DNA of 34,825 nt from Deltaproteobacteria bacterium (GCA_015489315.1 WFZZ01000230.1:1-34825), one strand, 5' to 3'. Counted from the first letter of the stretch, positions 23,385-31,463 are shown. Numbers and translations are program-made. Notes: a model not told the origin generated them from the letters alone.

Positions 23385-23822
23385 CTATTTCCAGCTGACA
23401 ATATCGGCATCCTCTCCTTCACCGCCTTCCTGACCGTCTCTCCCATAACTGTAAAGATCATAGTCCCCATGTTCACCCGGACTTTTATAAACATAATCTC
23501 TTCCCCAAGGATCCTTTGGGACAGGCTTTGGAAGATATGGGCCAGACCAGTTTGGAAGATCATCGGGTTTTTCCCGAAGGGCTTGAAGTCCTTCTTCAGT
23601 GGCCGGATATCGACCATTATCAAGTCTAAATTCATCAAGTGCCTGTCCCAAAAGTTCAATTTGGGCCTTGGCAGTTTTTTGTTTGCTTGCGCTCAGTTTT
23701 TTAAAAAATTTTGGTGCCACTAAAGAGGCCAAGAGCCCAATAATTATGACGACTACCAATAATTCTATTAAGGTAAACCCTTTTTTATTTAAAACTTTAT
23801 TCTTTTGTCGCTTCTTAAGCAT
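23385..23822 (-). CDS. gspG: Type II secretion major pseudopilin G
   Basis: The 145-aa protein is the first gene of the gsp operon. A basic leader ending NKKG precedes FTLIELLVVVIIIGLLASLVAPKFF, with Glu at position 5. The rest is typical GspG: QIELLGQALDEFRLDNGRYPATEEGLQAL, PNWSGPYLPKPVPKDPWGRDYVYKSPGEHGDYDLYSYGRDG, the last part forming the conserved calcium site. It forms the pseudopilus shaft. GGAG lies 8 nt before the ATG at 23822. No prepilin peptidase gene lies in the window, so processing must come from elsewhere. Confidence 0.97.
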   Translation of the reverse strand: MLKKRQKNKVLNKKGFTLIELLVVVIIIGLLASLVAPKFFKKLSASKQKTAKAQIELLGQALDEFRLDNGRYPATEEGLQALREKPDDLPNWSGPYLPKPVPKDPWGRDYVYKSPGEHGDYDLYSYGRDGQEGGEGEDADIVSWK

Positions 23823-23936
23823 TAGTTTTCTCCAAGTTAGATTTTTTTACGACTTATAAATTTTAAACAAATATAACATAAATCAAAAATGGTGCATACC
23901 CAGATAAAATATTACCCTTGATGAATTTAAAAAATA

Positions 23937-23955
23937 ATTGAATCATCATTCATTT
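23937..23955 (+). repeat. Palindrome-containing direct repeat, copy 1
   Basis: ATTGAATCATCATTCATTT occurs here and again at 24095-24113, identical over 19 bp. Its core TGAAT-CATC-ATTCA is an inverted repeat with a 4-bp centre, the form of a dimeric regulator site. This copy ends 4 bp before the TTGACT -35 box of the likely nuo promoter. Confidence 0.6.
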
Positions 23956-23959
23956 TTTC

Positions 23960-23988
23960 TTGACTTTCCTATTTTAAAGTGATATTTT
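23960..23988 (+). promoter_or_regulatory. Likely sigma70 promoter for the nuo operon
   Basis: TTGACT (23960-23965) is followed after 17 bp by TATTTT (23983-23988). A TG one base upstream of it (TGATATTTT) makes an extended -10. Transcription would start near 23995, giving a leader of about 150 nt before nuoA that contains repeat copy 2 and a hairpin. Confidence 0.5.
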
Positions 23989-24094
23989 TCACGTAGCTTA
24001 ATTTAAAAAATATAATATTTTTCGCAACTTTTAGGCTTTGTTTTATTTTGCTGCCAAAAATTTTTGTTGATTTGCTGGGCGGTTTGTGATAGAC

Positions 24095-24113
24095 ATTGAA
24101 TCATCATTCATTT
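24095..24113 (+). repeat. Palindrome-containing direct repeat, copy 2
   Basis: This is an exact second copy of the 19-bp element at 23937-23955, 158 bp downstream start to start. It lies 30 bp before the nuoA ATG and immediately before the hairpin TCAGCC-CTTC-GGCTGA. If the upstream promoter is used, this copy lies within the transcribed leader; a second nuo-proximal promoter overlapping it is also possible. Confidence 0.6.
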
Positions 24114-24128
24114 CAGCCCTTCGGCTGA
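24113..24128 (+). promoter_or_regulatory. Hairpin immediately before the nuoA ribosome site
   Basis: TCAGCC and GGCTGA form a 6-bp stem around a CTTC loop. The strong ribosome site GAGGAGGAAGG follows within 2-3 bases, and the nuoA ATG is at 24144. There is no T-run, so it is not a terminator; a translation- or RNA-stability-related role is an inference. Confidence 0.4.
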
Positions 24129-24143
24129 GAGAGGAGGAAGGGC

Positions 24144-24509
24144 ATGATGAGCGGTTTTGAAACCATCGTCATGTATCTCGGGATGTCATTGCTAGTTGTA
24201 CTGGCAATGATTGGTATTTCGGCTGCCCTCGGTCCATTCAGGCCAAAGCCAAGAAAGGCTACCACCTATGAATGTGGTGTTCCGCTTCTCGATCCTGCAG
24301 AAAAAAGATATGATGTAAAATATTATCTTGTTGCAGTCCTTTTTCTCGTCTTCGATCTTGAAACAGTTCTCATTTATCCAATAGCTGTCAGGTACAAGGC
24401 CCTTGCTCATATAGGATGGGGAGTGTTTTTTGAGGTTTTTATATTTGTGGCCGTGTTGCTGGCAGGTCTGTTATACGCAATTAAGAAACGCGCCATTGAA
24501 TGGGAGTAG
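24144..24509 (+). CDS. nuoA: NADH-quinone oxidoreductase-type complex I subunit A
   Basis: The 121-aa membrane subunit has three helices. The conserved loop and second helix carry the family residues: YECGVPLLDPAEKRYDVKYYLVAVLFLVFDLETVLIYPIAV. NuoA helps close the quinone site at the junction of the peripheral and membrane arms. A strong GGAGG site precedes the ATG at 24144; a second ATG follows directly (24147) and could equally be used. It is first of the eleven nuo genes and lies 9 bp before nuoB. Confidence 0.96.
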   Translation: MMSGFETIVMYLGMSLLVVLAMIGISAALGPFRPKPRKATTYECGVPLLDPAEKRYDVKYYLVAVLFLVFDLETVLIYPIAVRYKALAHIGWGVFFEVFIFVAVLLAGLLYAIKKRAIEWE

Positions 24510-24518
24510 GAGGCATTT

Positions 24519-25019
24519 ATGGGTCTTCAGGCATATACCGGCCCCGGGTGGCTTTTGACTAAGGCTGAACAGCTTATAAATTGGGGGAGGAGTAGGTCTC
24601 CTTGGCCCCTTCCTTACGGAACAGCCTGTTGTGGCATTGAGATGATGTGTGCCCTGGCGGCATCCTATGATATGGCACGGTTTGGTGCAGAGCGCCCAAG
24701 TTTTTCGCCACGTCAGGCGGATGTTCTAATTGAAGCCGGAACGATTACAAAAAAAATGGTACCTGTTTTAAGGCGCATTTACGATCAGATGGCAGAGCCC
24801 AAGTGGGTAATTGCAATGGGAGCCTGTGCCTGTACTGGGGGAGTCTTTCGCACCTACTCCACACACCAGGGAATCAGTGACGTAATACCCGTGGATGTTT
24901 ATATACCTGGCTGTCCACCAAGGCCTGAGGGCCTTTTGTATGCACTTCTTAAGTTGATGGACAAGATACAAAAAGATCATCCACTGCGTAAGCAGGTGGT
25001 TGAGGCATTGGGGGGCTAG
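24519..25019 (+). CDS. nuoB: Complex I subunit B (N2 cluster subunit)
   Basis: The 166-aa subunit holds the terminal [4Fe-4S] cluster N2. All four ligand cysteines are present: Cys37-Cys38 in [11 protein letters not shown], Cys103 in MGACACTGG and Cys132 in GCPPRPEG. The quinone-site-facing segment [22 protein letters not shown] is also recognisable. TAGGAGG precedes the ATG. It passes electrons to quinone together with NuoD. The intact ligand set argues for a working complex despite the absence of nuoEFG in the operon. Confidence 0.97.
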   Translation: MGLQAYTGPGWLLTKAEQLINWGRSRSPWPLPYGTACCGIEMMCALAASYDMARFGAERPSFSPRQADVLIEAGTITKKMVPVLRRIYDQMAEPKWVIAMGACACTGGVFRTYSTHQGISDVIPVDVYIPGCPPRPEGLLYALLKLMDKIQKDHPLRKQVVEALGG

Positions 25020-25021
25020 AG

Positions 25022-25591
25022 ATGGGCCTCAAGGAAAAAGTTCAAGACCTTCTTGGCAACGATATCCTCGATATTGTGGAGTATAGGGGGGACTTAACCA
25101 TTGAAGTCCCGAAATCCAAAAATGTTAAAATTCTTAAGGCCTTGAAGGAGGCAGAGGGTCTTCAATTTGATTTTTTGGTGGATATTGTAGGGGTAGATAA
25201 TTCTGCCCTCTATGAAAAAAAGAAGGCCAAGAAGAAAAAGCCAAAGGGGGATGAGGAGGCAGAGGAAAAAGAGCCTGTAGAAGAGGGGCCACCTCCGCCA
25301 AGGTTTGAGGTTATCTATTTGCTTTTGGCCTTAAGTACTAATGAAAGATTAAGGGTGAAAATAAGGGTTTCAGAAGATGATCTTGAGGTAGATTCAATAA
25401 CAGGTCTTTGGCGTGGTGCAAACTGGCCCGAACGTGAGGTTTATGACATGTTCGGTATAAGGTTTAAGGGTCATCCAAATCTTAAGAGACTTCTTATGTG
25501 GGAGGGTTTTCCTGCTCATCCTCTCAGGAAGGATTATCCCCTTGAAGGACAGGGTGAGCAGAGAGACTTTGATGATTGCAGATTCTTCTAA
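25022..25591 (+). CDS. nuoC: Complex I subunit C with charged insertion
   Basis: The 189-aa protein matches the 30-kDa subunit: FLVDIVGVDNSALYE, RFEVIYLLLALSTNERLRVKIRV, TGLWRGANWPEREVYDMFGIRFKGHPNLKRLLMWEGF and HPLRKDYPLEG. Between the first two blocks (about residues 62-93) lies a highly charged, low-complexity insertion: Lys-rich (KKKAKKKKPKG), then Glu-rich (EEAEEKEPVEEGPPPP). This replaces a normally short loop on the surface of the peripheral arm. It is a separate gene, not fused to nuoD as in E. coli. It begins 2 bp after nuoB. Confidence 0.95.
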   Translation: MGLKEKVQDLLGNDILDIVEYRGDLTIEVPKSKNVKILKALKEAEGLQFDFLVDIVGVDNSALYEKKKAKKKKPKGDEEAEEKEPVEEGPPPPRFEVIYLLLALSTNERLRVKIRVSEDDLEVDSITGLWRGANWPEREVYDMFGIRFKGHPNLKRLLMWEGFPAHPLRKDYPLEGQGEQRDFDDCRFF

Positions 25592-25645
25592 AGAGGAATT
25601 TTCAATAGACTAGTCTTTATTAAATGCCACCTGAGGAGGGATGTT

Positions 25646-26776
25646 GTGGCAAATAATAATAATGCCCCTATTACTGGCGATTATGTAACCATAAACATTG
25701 GCCCGTCCCACCCTGCAATGCATGGTACGCTTAGGGTGGTATGTAAAACCGATGGTGAAACTATTGTAGAGGCCATCCCGGAAATCGGCTACCTCCATAG
25801 AGGGGTTGAAAAGCTTGGAGAAAATCTTACCTATCATCAGTTCATTCCAATTACAGACAGGCTCAACTACTGTAGCGCAATTGCCAACAACGTTGCCTAT
25901 GAAAAGGCCGTTGAAAAACTTTTAGGTATCGAAATACCAGATAAAGCCAAGCTCATTCGTGTCATAATGAAAGAGCTTGCAAGGATTGCGGACCATCAGG
26001 TCTGTGTAGGTATCCTTGGAGTCGATCTTGGAGCATTTACTCCATTCTTCTATCTTATCATTCAGCGTGAAGAGATATACGACATATTTGAGTGGTACAA
26101 TGGGGCACGTTTGACCAACACCTTTGGAAGAATTGGTGGAGTTAATGCGGACCTACCGGAAATCTTTCATACCAAATGGCCGAAACTTAAAGACACCATC
26201 AGAAAGGCAAATGACGAGACTGATAAGCTCCTTACTCATAACCGTATTTGGATGGATAGGACCATAGGAGTCAATCCCTTCTCTCCTGAAGATGCGCTTG
26301 AGTATGGCTTTACAGGTCCGTGTTTAAGGGCAACTGGCGTTAAAAGGGACCTAAGAAAGGATGAGCCCTATTATTTTTATGATAAATTTGACTTTGAAGT
26401 TCCAGTTGGAAAGCACGGGGACGTATTCGATAGATATTATGTCCGACTCATGGAGATGGAGCAGTCCATTAGGATAATTGACCAGGCCTATGCTATGTAT
26501 AAGGAACTGCCGCCAGATGCTCCACTTATGGCAAAGGTTCCAAAGATTATAAAGCCGCCAGAGGGAGAGATATATTCTGCCATTGAATCCCCCAACGGGG
26601 AACTGGGTTTTTTCATAAAGAGCGATGGAACTGATAAGCCCTATAGAATAAAGATTAGACCTCCATGTTATATGGTTTATCAGGCCTTTCCTGAGCTTGT
26701 CAAAGGGGAGATGATAGCTGATACAATTGCCTGTTTGAGCAGTCTTAACATTATTGCGGGCGAGCTCGACAGGTAA
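25646..26776 (+). CDS. nuoD: Complex I subunit D
   Basis: The 376-aa protein is the 49-kDa subunit, which forms the quinone-binding cavity with NuoB and descends from the [NiFe]-hydrogenase large subunit. Conserved blocks include NIGPSHPAMHGTLRVV, IGYLHRGVEKLGE, DRLNYCSAIANN, FGRIGGVNADLP, TGPCLRATGVKRDLR, ESPNGELGFF and the C-terminal GELDR. The start is GTG at 25646, with GGAGGG five bases upstream; an ATG at 25641 is out of frame. It lies 54 bp after nuoC. No hydrogenase-type cysteines are retained, as expected. Confidence 0.97.
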   Translation: MANNNNAPITGDYVTINIGPSHPAMHGTLRVVCKTDGETIVEAIPEIGYLHRGVEKLGENLTYHQFIPITDRLNYCSAIANNVAYEKAVEKLLGIEIPDKAKLIRVIMKELARIADHQVCVGILGVDLGAFTPFFYLIIQREEIYDIFEWYNGARLTNTFGRIGGVNADLPEIFHTKWPKLKDTIRKANDETDKLLTHNRIWMDRTIGVNPFSPEDALEYGFTGPCLRATGVKRDLRKDEPYYFYDKFDFEVPVGKHGDVFDRYYVRLMEMEQSIRIIDQAYAMYKELPPDAPLMAKVPKIIKPPEGEIYSAIESPNGELGFFIKSDGTDKPYRIKIRPPCYMVYQAFPELVKGEMIADTIACLSSLNIIAGELDR

Positions 26777-26788
26777 GGAGGCAACCTT

Positions 26789-27829
26789 ATGGACAATTGG
26801 GTTATTGCACTAATAAAGGTTGTATTTATTTGGACATGGACACTTCTAATTGCAACCTTGATGACATGGGTTGAACGTAGGGGCTCTGCCATGATGCAAG
26901 ATAGGCTTGGCCCAAACAGAGCAGGCCCTTTTGGTCTATTTCAGCCCCTGGCCGATGGTATAAAGCTCTTTACCAAGGAGGATATTATCCCAGAAAAGGC
27001 CCATAAGATACTCTTCAGTCTTGGTCCTATTTTATTTGCGCTTCCAGCCTTTTCTGCCTATGCAGTAATACCCTTTGGCGATAAGCTCATAGTAAATGGG
27101 AAGGAAATAATCCTTCAGGTTGCCGATGTAAATGTTGGTTTCCTATATGTGGTGGCCCTGGGGGCCATGGCCGTTTATGGCATAGTCCTTGGAGGCTGGG
27201 GTTCCAACAATAAATATTCTATCTTGGGAGGGCTTCGTTCAACTGCCCAGCTTATTTCCTATGAGGTTCCATTTGGTCTGTCTCTGCTGGCTGTCGTTCT
27301 CGTCTATGGCACATTCAGTCTAAGAGAGATTTCCTTGGTCCAGCAAGGAACCTTCCTTGGCTTTTTGCCTAATTGGGGAATATTCAAGCAGCCTCTAGGG
27401 TTTATCCTTTTCATCGTAACTGCCTATGCCGAAGCCAACAGGGTTCCCTTTGACCTTCCTGAGGCAGAAAGTGAAATTGTTGCCGGATATCATACTGAAT
27501 ACGGTTCCATGAGGCTTGGTCTTTATCTTTTCGGCGAATACGTGAACATGTACACCTTGGCTGCACTCATGGTCACCCTCTATTTTGGTGCCTGGCATTT
27601 GCCATACATCGATATGAGTAAGTTCCTAGGGCCCGTTTCCTATGGAATCGCAAGTTTTCTGGTGTTTTTTCTAAAGACAGCCTTTTTCCTGTGGCTGTTT
27701 GTTTGGGTCCGTTGGACAGTGCCAAGGTTTAGGTATGATCAGGTTATGGGGTTGGGTTGGAAGGCCCTTATACCCCTGGCTTTGGTGAATCTTTTTATAA
27801 CCGCCCTTTGTATTCAGTTAACAGTTTAG
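26789..27829 (+). CDS. nuoH: Complex I membrane subunit H
   Basis: The 346-aa subunit has about eight helices and links the quinone cavity to the proton channels. Clear signatures are TWVERRGSAMMQDRLGPNRAGPFGLFQPLADGIKLFTKED, YEVPFGLSLLAVVL and AYAEANRVPFDLPEAESEIVAGYHTEYGSMRLGLYLFGEY, with charged residues of the quinone entrance loop intact. AGGAGG precedes the ATG. It follows nuoD directly, where nuoE, nuoF and nuoG would stand in a 14-subunit operon of the E. coli type. Confidence 0.97.
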   Translation: MDNWVIALIKVVFIWTWTLLIATLMTWVERRGSAMMQDRLGPNRAGPFGLFQPLADGIKLFTKEDIIPEKAHKILFSLGPILFALPAFSAYAVIPFGDKLIVNGKEIILQVADVNVGFLYVVALGAMAVYGIVLGGWGSNNKYSILGGLRSTAQLISYEVPFGLSLLAVVLVYGTFSLREISLVQQGTFLGFLPNWGIFKQPLGFILFIVTAYAEANRVPFDLPEAESEIVAGYHTEYGSMRLGLYLFGEYVNMYTLAALMVTLYFGAWHLPYIDMSKFLGPVSYGIASFLVFFLKTAFFLWLFVWVRWTVPRFRYDQVMGLGWKALIPLALVNLFITALCIQLTV

Positions 27830-27842
27830 GCTGGAGCAGATC

Positions 27843-28541
27843 ATGGCAAAACCAGTAGTCAAAAAAGAATATACCTTCTTAGAAAGGATTTATCTCTGGG
27901 AGATAGTTAAGGGGCTAAAACTTACCTTCAAGCATTTTACCTTTAATTTTAAAGAATCCTTGAAAAAAGGTCCTCATACGGTACCTACTTGTTGGCAATA
28001 TCCTGAAGACAGGCGACCAATTGCCCCTGTTTTCAGGGGTGCCCACATGCTTTGCCTAGACGATGAAGGCCGTGAGCTCTGTGTTGGTTGCGGTATGTGT
28101 GCCCGTGCTTGCCCTGCAAAGTGCATAACAGTAAAGCGTGGTAAACCTGCTGAAGGTGAAGAGGGCAAATACGCTGGAAAGACAATGAGCGCTGAATTTA
28201 CTATAGACATGCTTCGTTGCATCTTCTGTGGATTTTGTGAAGAGGCCTGTCCAAAGGGTGCAATTCAGCTCGGTCAGGAATACGAGCTTGCTGAATATAC
28301 AATGGATGCCTGCATTTATGATAAAGAGCGACTTCTGGCCAATTTTCAAAAGGCCAAGGCAGAAGGAAAGCTCAAGCCGCCCAAAAAACCGGTTCCAGTT
28401 GCAGGAGGAGACAAAAAGGCTGGTGCAAAAAAGGTGGCAAAAAAGCCTGTAGCCACCGATGGGAAAAAGTCAAAAAAGGCTGCTTCAAAGCCACAGGCTG
28501 AGGAAAAGAAGGCGTCAGAAACCAAAAGGGAAGAAACTTAA
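27843..28541 (+). CDS. nuoI: Complex I subunit I (2x[4Fe-4S]) with Lys-rich C-terminal tail
   Basis: The ferredoxin-like core is complete: Cys80, 83, 86 and 90 (CVGCGMCARACP) and Cys126, 129, 132 and 136 (CIFCGFCEEACP) bind clusters N6a/N6b, which carry electrons toward N2. After the core, about residues 170-232 form an added tail rich in Lys, Ala, Pro and Glu (KKAGAKKVAKKPVATDGKKSKKA), making the protein longer than most NuoI. The tail DNA is full of aaa/aag and gcc repeats, and its end runs to 40 bp before nuoJ. In a complex without NuoEFG, NuoI is near the place where an alternative electron donor would dock. Confidence 0.96.
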   Translation: MAKPVVKKEYTFLERIYLWEIVKGLKLTFKHFTFNFKESLKKGPHTVPTCWQYPEDRRPIAPVFRGAHMLCLDDEGRELCVGCGMCARACPAKCITVKRGKPAEGEEGKYAGKTMSAEFTIDMLRCIFCGFCEEACPKGAIQLGQEYELAEYTMDACIYDKERLLANFQKAKAEGKLKPPKKPVPVAGGDKKAGAKKVAKKPVATDGKKSKKAASKPQAEEKKASETKREET

Positions 28542-28581
28542 AAGACAACCTAGGAAAGTTAGTTTTACCAGGGAGAGGTCA

Positions 28582-29079
28582 ATGGATATCTATTTTATAA
28601 TCTTTGCAATAATGGCACTAGGCGGCGCACTTTTTACCATTACTGCCAAGGACGCACTTCCAAGTGCCCTTGGTCTTTTAACAGTATTTATTGCCCTTTC
28701 TGCCCTTTATTTGCACCTACATGCGCCACTTATAGCCATTTTTCAGGTGACCATCTATGCAGGTGCCATATTGGTACTGGTGGTTTTTGTGATCATGCTT
28801 CTTATGACCCCAGATGAAAAGCTAGAGGCAGCACAAAAGAATATGGCCTATCGCATTATGGGTGCAGTTCTTGGAGCATATCTTACAGCTCTGACAGTTG
28901 TTGGAGTCAAAGGTATTAGCGAGTTAATTTCCGCAAATGAGTTGCCAGAAGGCTTTGGCCATCCGGGGCTTTTAGGAGATTTATTTTTCAAAAAATACCT
29001 GCTTCATTTTGAGATGGCATCGGTCTTACTCCTGGTGGCCTTAATAGCAGGTATTTATCTGGCCAAAAAGAGGATTTGA
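28582..29079 (+). CDS. nuoJ: Complex I membrane subunit J
   Basis: The ORF track begins at 28459, but that part is only the nuoI tail read in another frame. The ATG at 28582 has GGGAGAGG just upstream and gives a normal NuoJ start (MDIYFIIFAIMALGGALFTI). The 165-aa protein has five helices, including the conserved third-helix region FQVTIYAGAILVLVVFVIMLL, which contains the pi-bulge in known structures. It ends in the last helix and a short basic tail. The stop TGA overlaps the nuoK ATG. Confidence 0.95.
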   Translation: MDIYFIIFAIMALGGALFTITAKDALPSALGLLTVFIALSALYLHLHAPLIAIFQVTIYAGAILVLVVFVIMLLMTPDEKLEAAQKNMAYRIMGAVLGAYLTALTVVGVKGISELISANELPEGFGHPGLLGDLFFKKYLLHFEMASVLLLVALIAGIYLAKKRI

Positions 29080-29384
29080 TGGGGGCCATTATGGATCAAT
29101 ATGTGATACTTTCCTGTCTGCTTTTTGGAATTGGGGCAATAGGTTTTTTAACCCGTCGAAATGCTCTGATTTTATTCATGTCCGTTGAGCTAATGCTAAA
29201 TGCCATAAATTTGATGCTAGTTAGTTTCTCCCATCAAAGGGCTGATATGTCCGGGCAGGTAATGGTTCTGTTCATATTTGCTGTTGCCGCCGCCGAAGTA
29301 GCGGTTGGTCTGGCTATATTGATTAGCTTATTTAAGCATATAAAGTCTGTAGATATAAACAAATTCAATCTACTGAAATGGTGA
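29079..29384 (+). CDS. nuoK: Complex I membrane subunit K
   Basis: The 101-aa protein has three helices. It carries both membrane glutamates needed for proton transfer, Glu37 in FMSVELMLNAINL and Glu73 in AAAEVAVGLAILI, matching E. coli Glu36 and Glu72. I chose the ATG at 29079, which overlaps the nuoJ stop (TGATG) and has AGAGG upstream. The TTG at 29076 used in the ORF track is unlikely; the ATG at 29091 with GGGGG upstream is an alternative. It is followed by nuoL after 27 bp. Confidence 0.95.
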   Translation: MGAIMDQYVILSCLLFGIGAIGFLTRRNALILFMSVELMLNAINLMLVSFSHQRADMSGQVMVLFIFAVAAAEVAVGLAILISLFKHIKSVDINKFNLLKW

Positions 29385-29411
29385 TTGGGTAAAAGGGAAA
29401 AGGGATAAGAC

Positions 29412-31391
29412 ATGGAAAACTATATTTACCTGATACCGCTTTTTCCATTCCTGGGTTTTCTAATTAACGGGCTTTTTGGAAAAAAACTCGGAAAAGGCAT
29501 AATATCCTTTATAGGGTGCACGACTATAGGTTTTTCCTTTCTAGTTTCGGTTTTCATATGGAAATATCTTTTGTCCCTGGAGCCGGAACACAGGGTTCTT
29601 ACCCAGGTACTGTGGAAATGGCTTGCAGTTGGAAAGCTCAATGTGGAGGTCGGCTTTCTCATTGATCCTCTGTCCATGCTCATGATCCTGGTAGTTACAG
29701 GAGTAGGTTTTCTCATACATGTCTATAGCACAGGTTACATGTGGGATGACGAATCCTACTGGAGGTACTTTGCCTATTTGAACATGTTTGTCTTTTTCAT
29801 GTCCCTTCTAGTCCTTGGAAGCAACTATTTGGTAATGTTTGTAGGCTGGGAGGGTGTCGGCCTTGCCTCATATCTTCTCATCGGATTTTGGTATCAAGGG
29901 ATAGATAACGCCATAGCAGGTAAAAAGGCATTTGTTGTCAACAGGATTGGGGACTTTGGATTTGCCTTGGGCATGTTTCTTATGTTCTGGACCTTTGGCT
30001 CTTTATCATACTTAGATGTATTCCCAAAGGCCCTGCACATGTTTGAAAGCGGCGCCCTTGCCTTAAACTCACCTGTAATGGTTGCAATATGTCTCCTTCT
30101 ATTTATAGGAGCAACCGGAAAATCTGCACAGATTCCTCTCTATATCTGGCTTCCTGATGCCATGGCGGGTCCCACTCCTGTTTCTGCATTGATCCATGCT
30201 GCCACAATGGTGACGGCAGGAGTTTATATGGTAGCAAGGACGAATATCCTTTATACCCTCGCTCCAACTGCCCTTCTTGTGGTGGCAGGCATAGCCTGTG
30301 CAACTGCCTTTTTTGCCGCTACCATGGGAGTTTTGCAAAATGACATAAAAAAGGTTCTTGCATATTCAACTGTTAGCCAGCTCGGATACATGTTTATTGG
30401 AGTGGGTGTTACTGCTTATTGGGCAGGCATTTTTCACCTCATGACCCATGCCTTTTTTAAAGCCTGTTTGTTTCTCTGTTCAGGTTCTGTAATTCATGCC
30501 ATGAGCGGGGATCAGGATATGAGACACATGGGTGGTTTGGCCAAAAAGATGCCTATTACATATTTAACCATGCTCATTGCCACCTTGGCCATTTCCGGGC
30601 TTCCACCCTTTGCTGGTTTCTTTAGTAAGGATGAAATCCTTGGAAAGGCCTTTGTTTTTCCCTTCTATCCAGGTGCAGGTAAGGTTATATGGTTCATAGG
30701 TACTGTGGCTGCTGGAATCACGGCCTTTTACATGTTTCGCCTAATCTTTATGACCTTTCACGGTGAGTTTCGTGGCACAGAAGAGCAAAGGCATCACCTG
30801 CACGAATCACCTGCCAATATGACCGTGCCACTTGTCATATTGGCCATTCTCTCCATTGTTGGTGGATGGCTAGGTATTCCACATTTGATAGGAAAGCTCT
30901 TTGGCCATGTTCCAAATTTACTTGAAACATTTCTAGAGCCAGTATTTGAACACTCTAATGATATTGTGGCCTCAACTGCTGGAATTCACCATGTTCCAGA
31001 GGCAGCAGAGTGGAGTCTAATGAGTACCTCAGTGGTTGTAGCCATAATAGGTATTTCTCTCGCCTTCTATATCTATATTGTTCACGGCAAAGAGCTACCG
31101 AAGAAGCTGGCCGAAAAATATGCCTTCCATTATCAGGTCATTTACAACAAATATTATGTTGATGAGATTTACGAAGTCCTGTTTGTTCTTCCAATCTATT
31201 ACCTCAGTATCTTACTCTGGAAGGTAGTGGATGCCTTTATGATAGATGGGATAGGCGTCAATGGCCCGGCATGGCTTGTTAAGAAGACATCAGCCGGCAC
31301 GAGATTGGTTCAAAATGGCTATGTCCAGACCTATGGTGCATTCATGCTAGTTGGTCTGGTCTCAATAGTTTGCTTTTTCCTTTATAGATAG
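29412..31391 (+). CDS. nuoL: Complex I antiporter-like subunit L
   Basis: The 659-aa protein is the distal proton-pumping subunit. The Mrp-antiporter core contains the key Glu in FVGWEGVGLASYLLIGFW, the Lys in GATGKSAQIPLYIWLPDAMAGPTPVSALIHAATMVTAGVYM and the discontinuous-helix region KVLAYSTVSQLGYMFIGVGV. The C-terminal part includes the long amphipathic lateral helix region (about residues 530-620) and a final membrane helix, so it is full length. A purine-rich leader (AAAAGGGATAAGAC) precedes the ATG. A 72-bp gap separates it from nuoM. Confidence 0.97.
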   Translation: MENYIYLIPLFPFLGFLINGLFGKKLGKGIISFIGCTTIGFSFLVSVFIWKYLLSLEPEHRVLTQVLWKWLAVGKLNVEVGFLIDPLSMLMILVVTGVGFLIHVYSTGYMWDDESYWRYFAYLNMFVFFMSLLVLGSNYLVMFVGWEGVGLASYLLIGFWYQGIDNAIAGKKAFVVNRIGDFGFALGMFLMFWTFGSLSYLDVFPKALHMFESGALALNSPVMVAICLLLFIGATGKSAQIPLYIWLPDAMAGPTPVSALIHAATMVTAGVYMVARTNILYTLAPTALLVVAGIACATAFFAATMGVLQNDIKKVLAYSTVSQLGYMFIGVGVTAYWAGIFHLMTHAFFKACLFLCSGSVIHAMSGDQDMRHMGGLAKKMPITYLTMLIATLAISGLPPFAGFFSKDEILGKAFVFPFYPGAGKVIWFIGTVAAGITAFYMFRLIFMTFHGEFRGTEEQRHHLHESPANMTVPLVILAILSIVGGWLGIPHLIGKLFGHVPNLLETFLEPVFEHSNDIVASTAGIHHVPEAAEWSLMSTSVVVAIIGISLAFYIYIVHGKELPKKLAEKYAFHYQVIYNKYYVDEIYEVLFVLPIYYLSILLWKVVDAFMIDGIGVNGPAWLVKKTSAGTRLVQNGYVQTYGAFMLVGLVSIVCFFLYR

Positions 31392-31463
31392 GCCATTTGA
31401 GGTACAGGAGAATTAAGGACTAAATAGAGGGCAAAGAAAAATAAAGAGGAGACAGGGGAGTCC

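Larger units (their letters stand above)
23823..24143. promoter_or_regulatory. Divergent control region between gsp and nuo operons
   Basis: This 321-bp gene-free stretch is very AT-rich (for example 23999-24021) and must hold the promoters of two large operons. Visible parts are two exact 19-bp repeats with a palindromic core, a good + strand promoter between them, an A/T palindrome AAAAATTTTT (24056-24065), a small hairpin and a strong ribosome site for nuoA, and a GGAG site for gspG. I could not assign a single convincing gspG promoter on the minus strand. No ORF on either strand looks real here. Confidence 0.7.

Noticed and set aside
23823-23940. A specific minus-strand promoter for gspG
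   Set aside because: Several TTGATT- and TATATT-like words occur in this AT-rich DNA, but no pair has both good boxes and 16-18 bp spacing, so I would be guessing.
28459-28581. Upstream 41-codon extension of nuoJ in the ORF track
   Set aside because: It is the Lys-rich nuoI tail read in another frame (Arg/Lys-rich gibberish); the ATG at 28582 with GGGAGAGG gives a normal NuoJ start.
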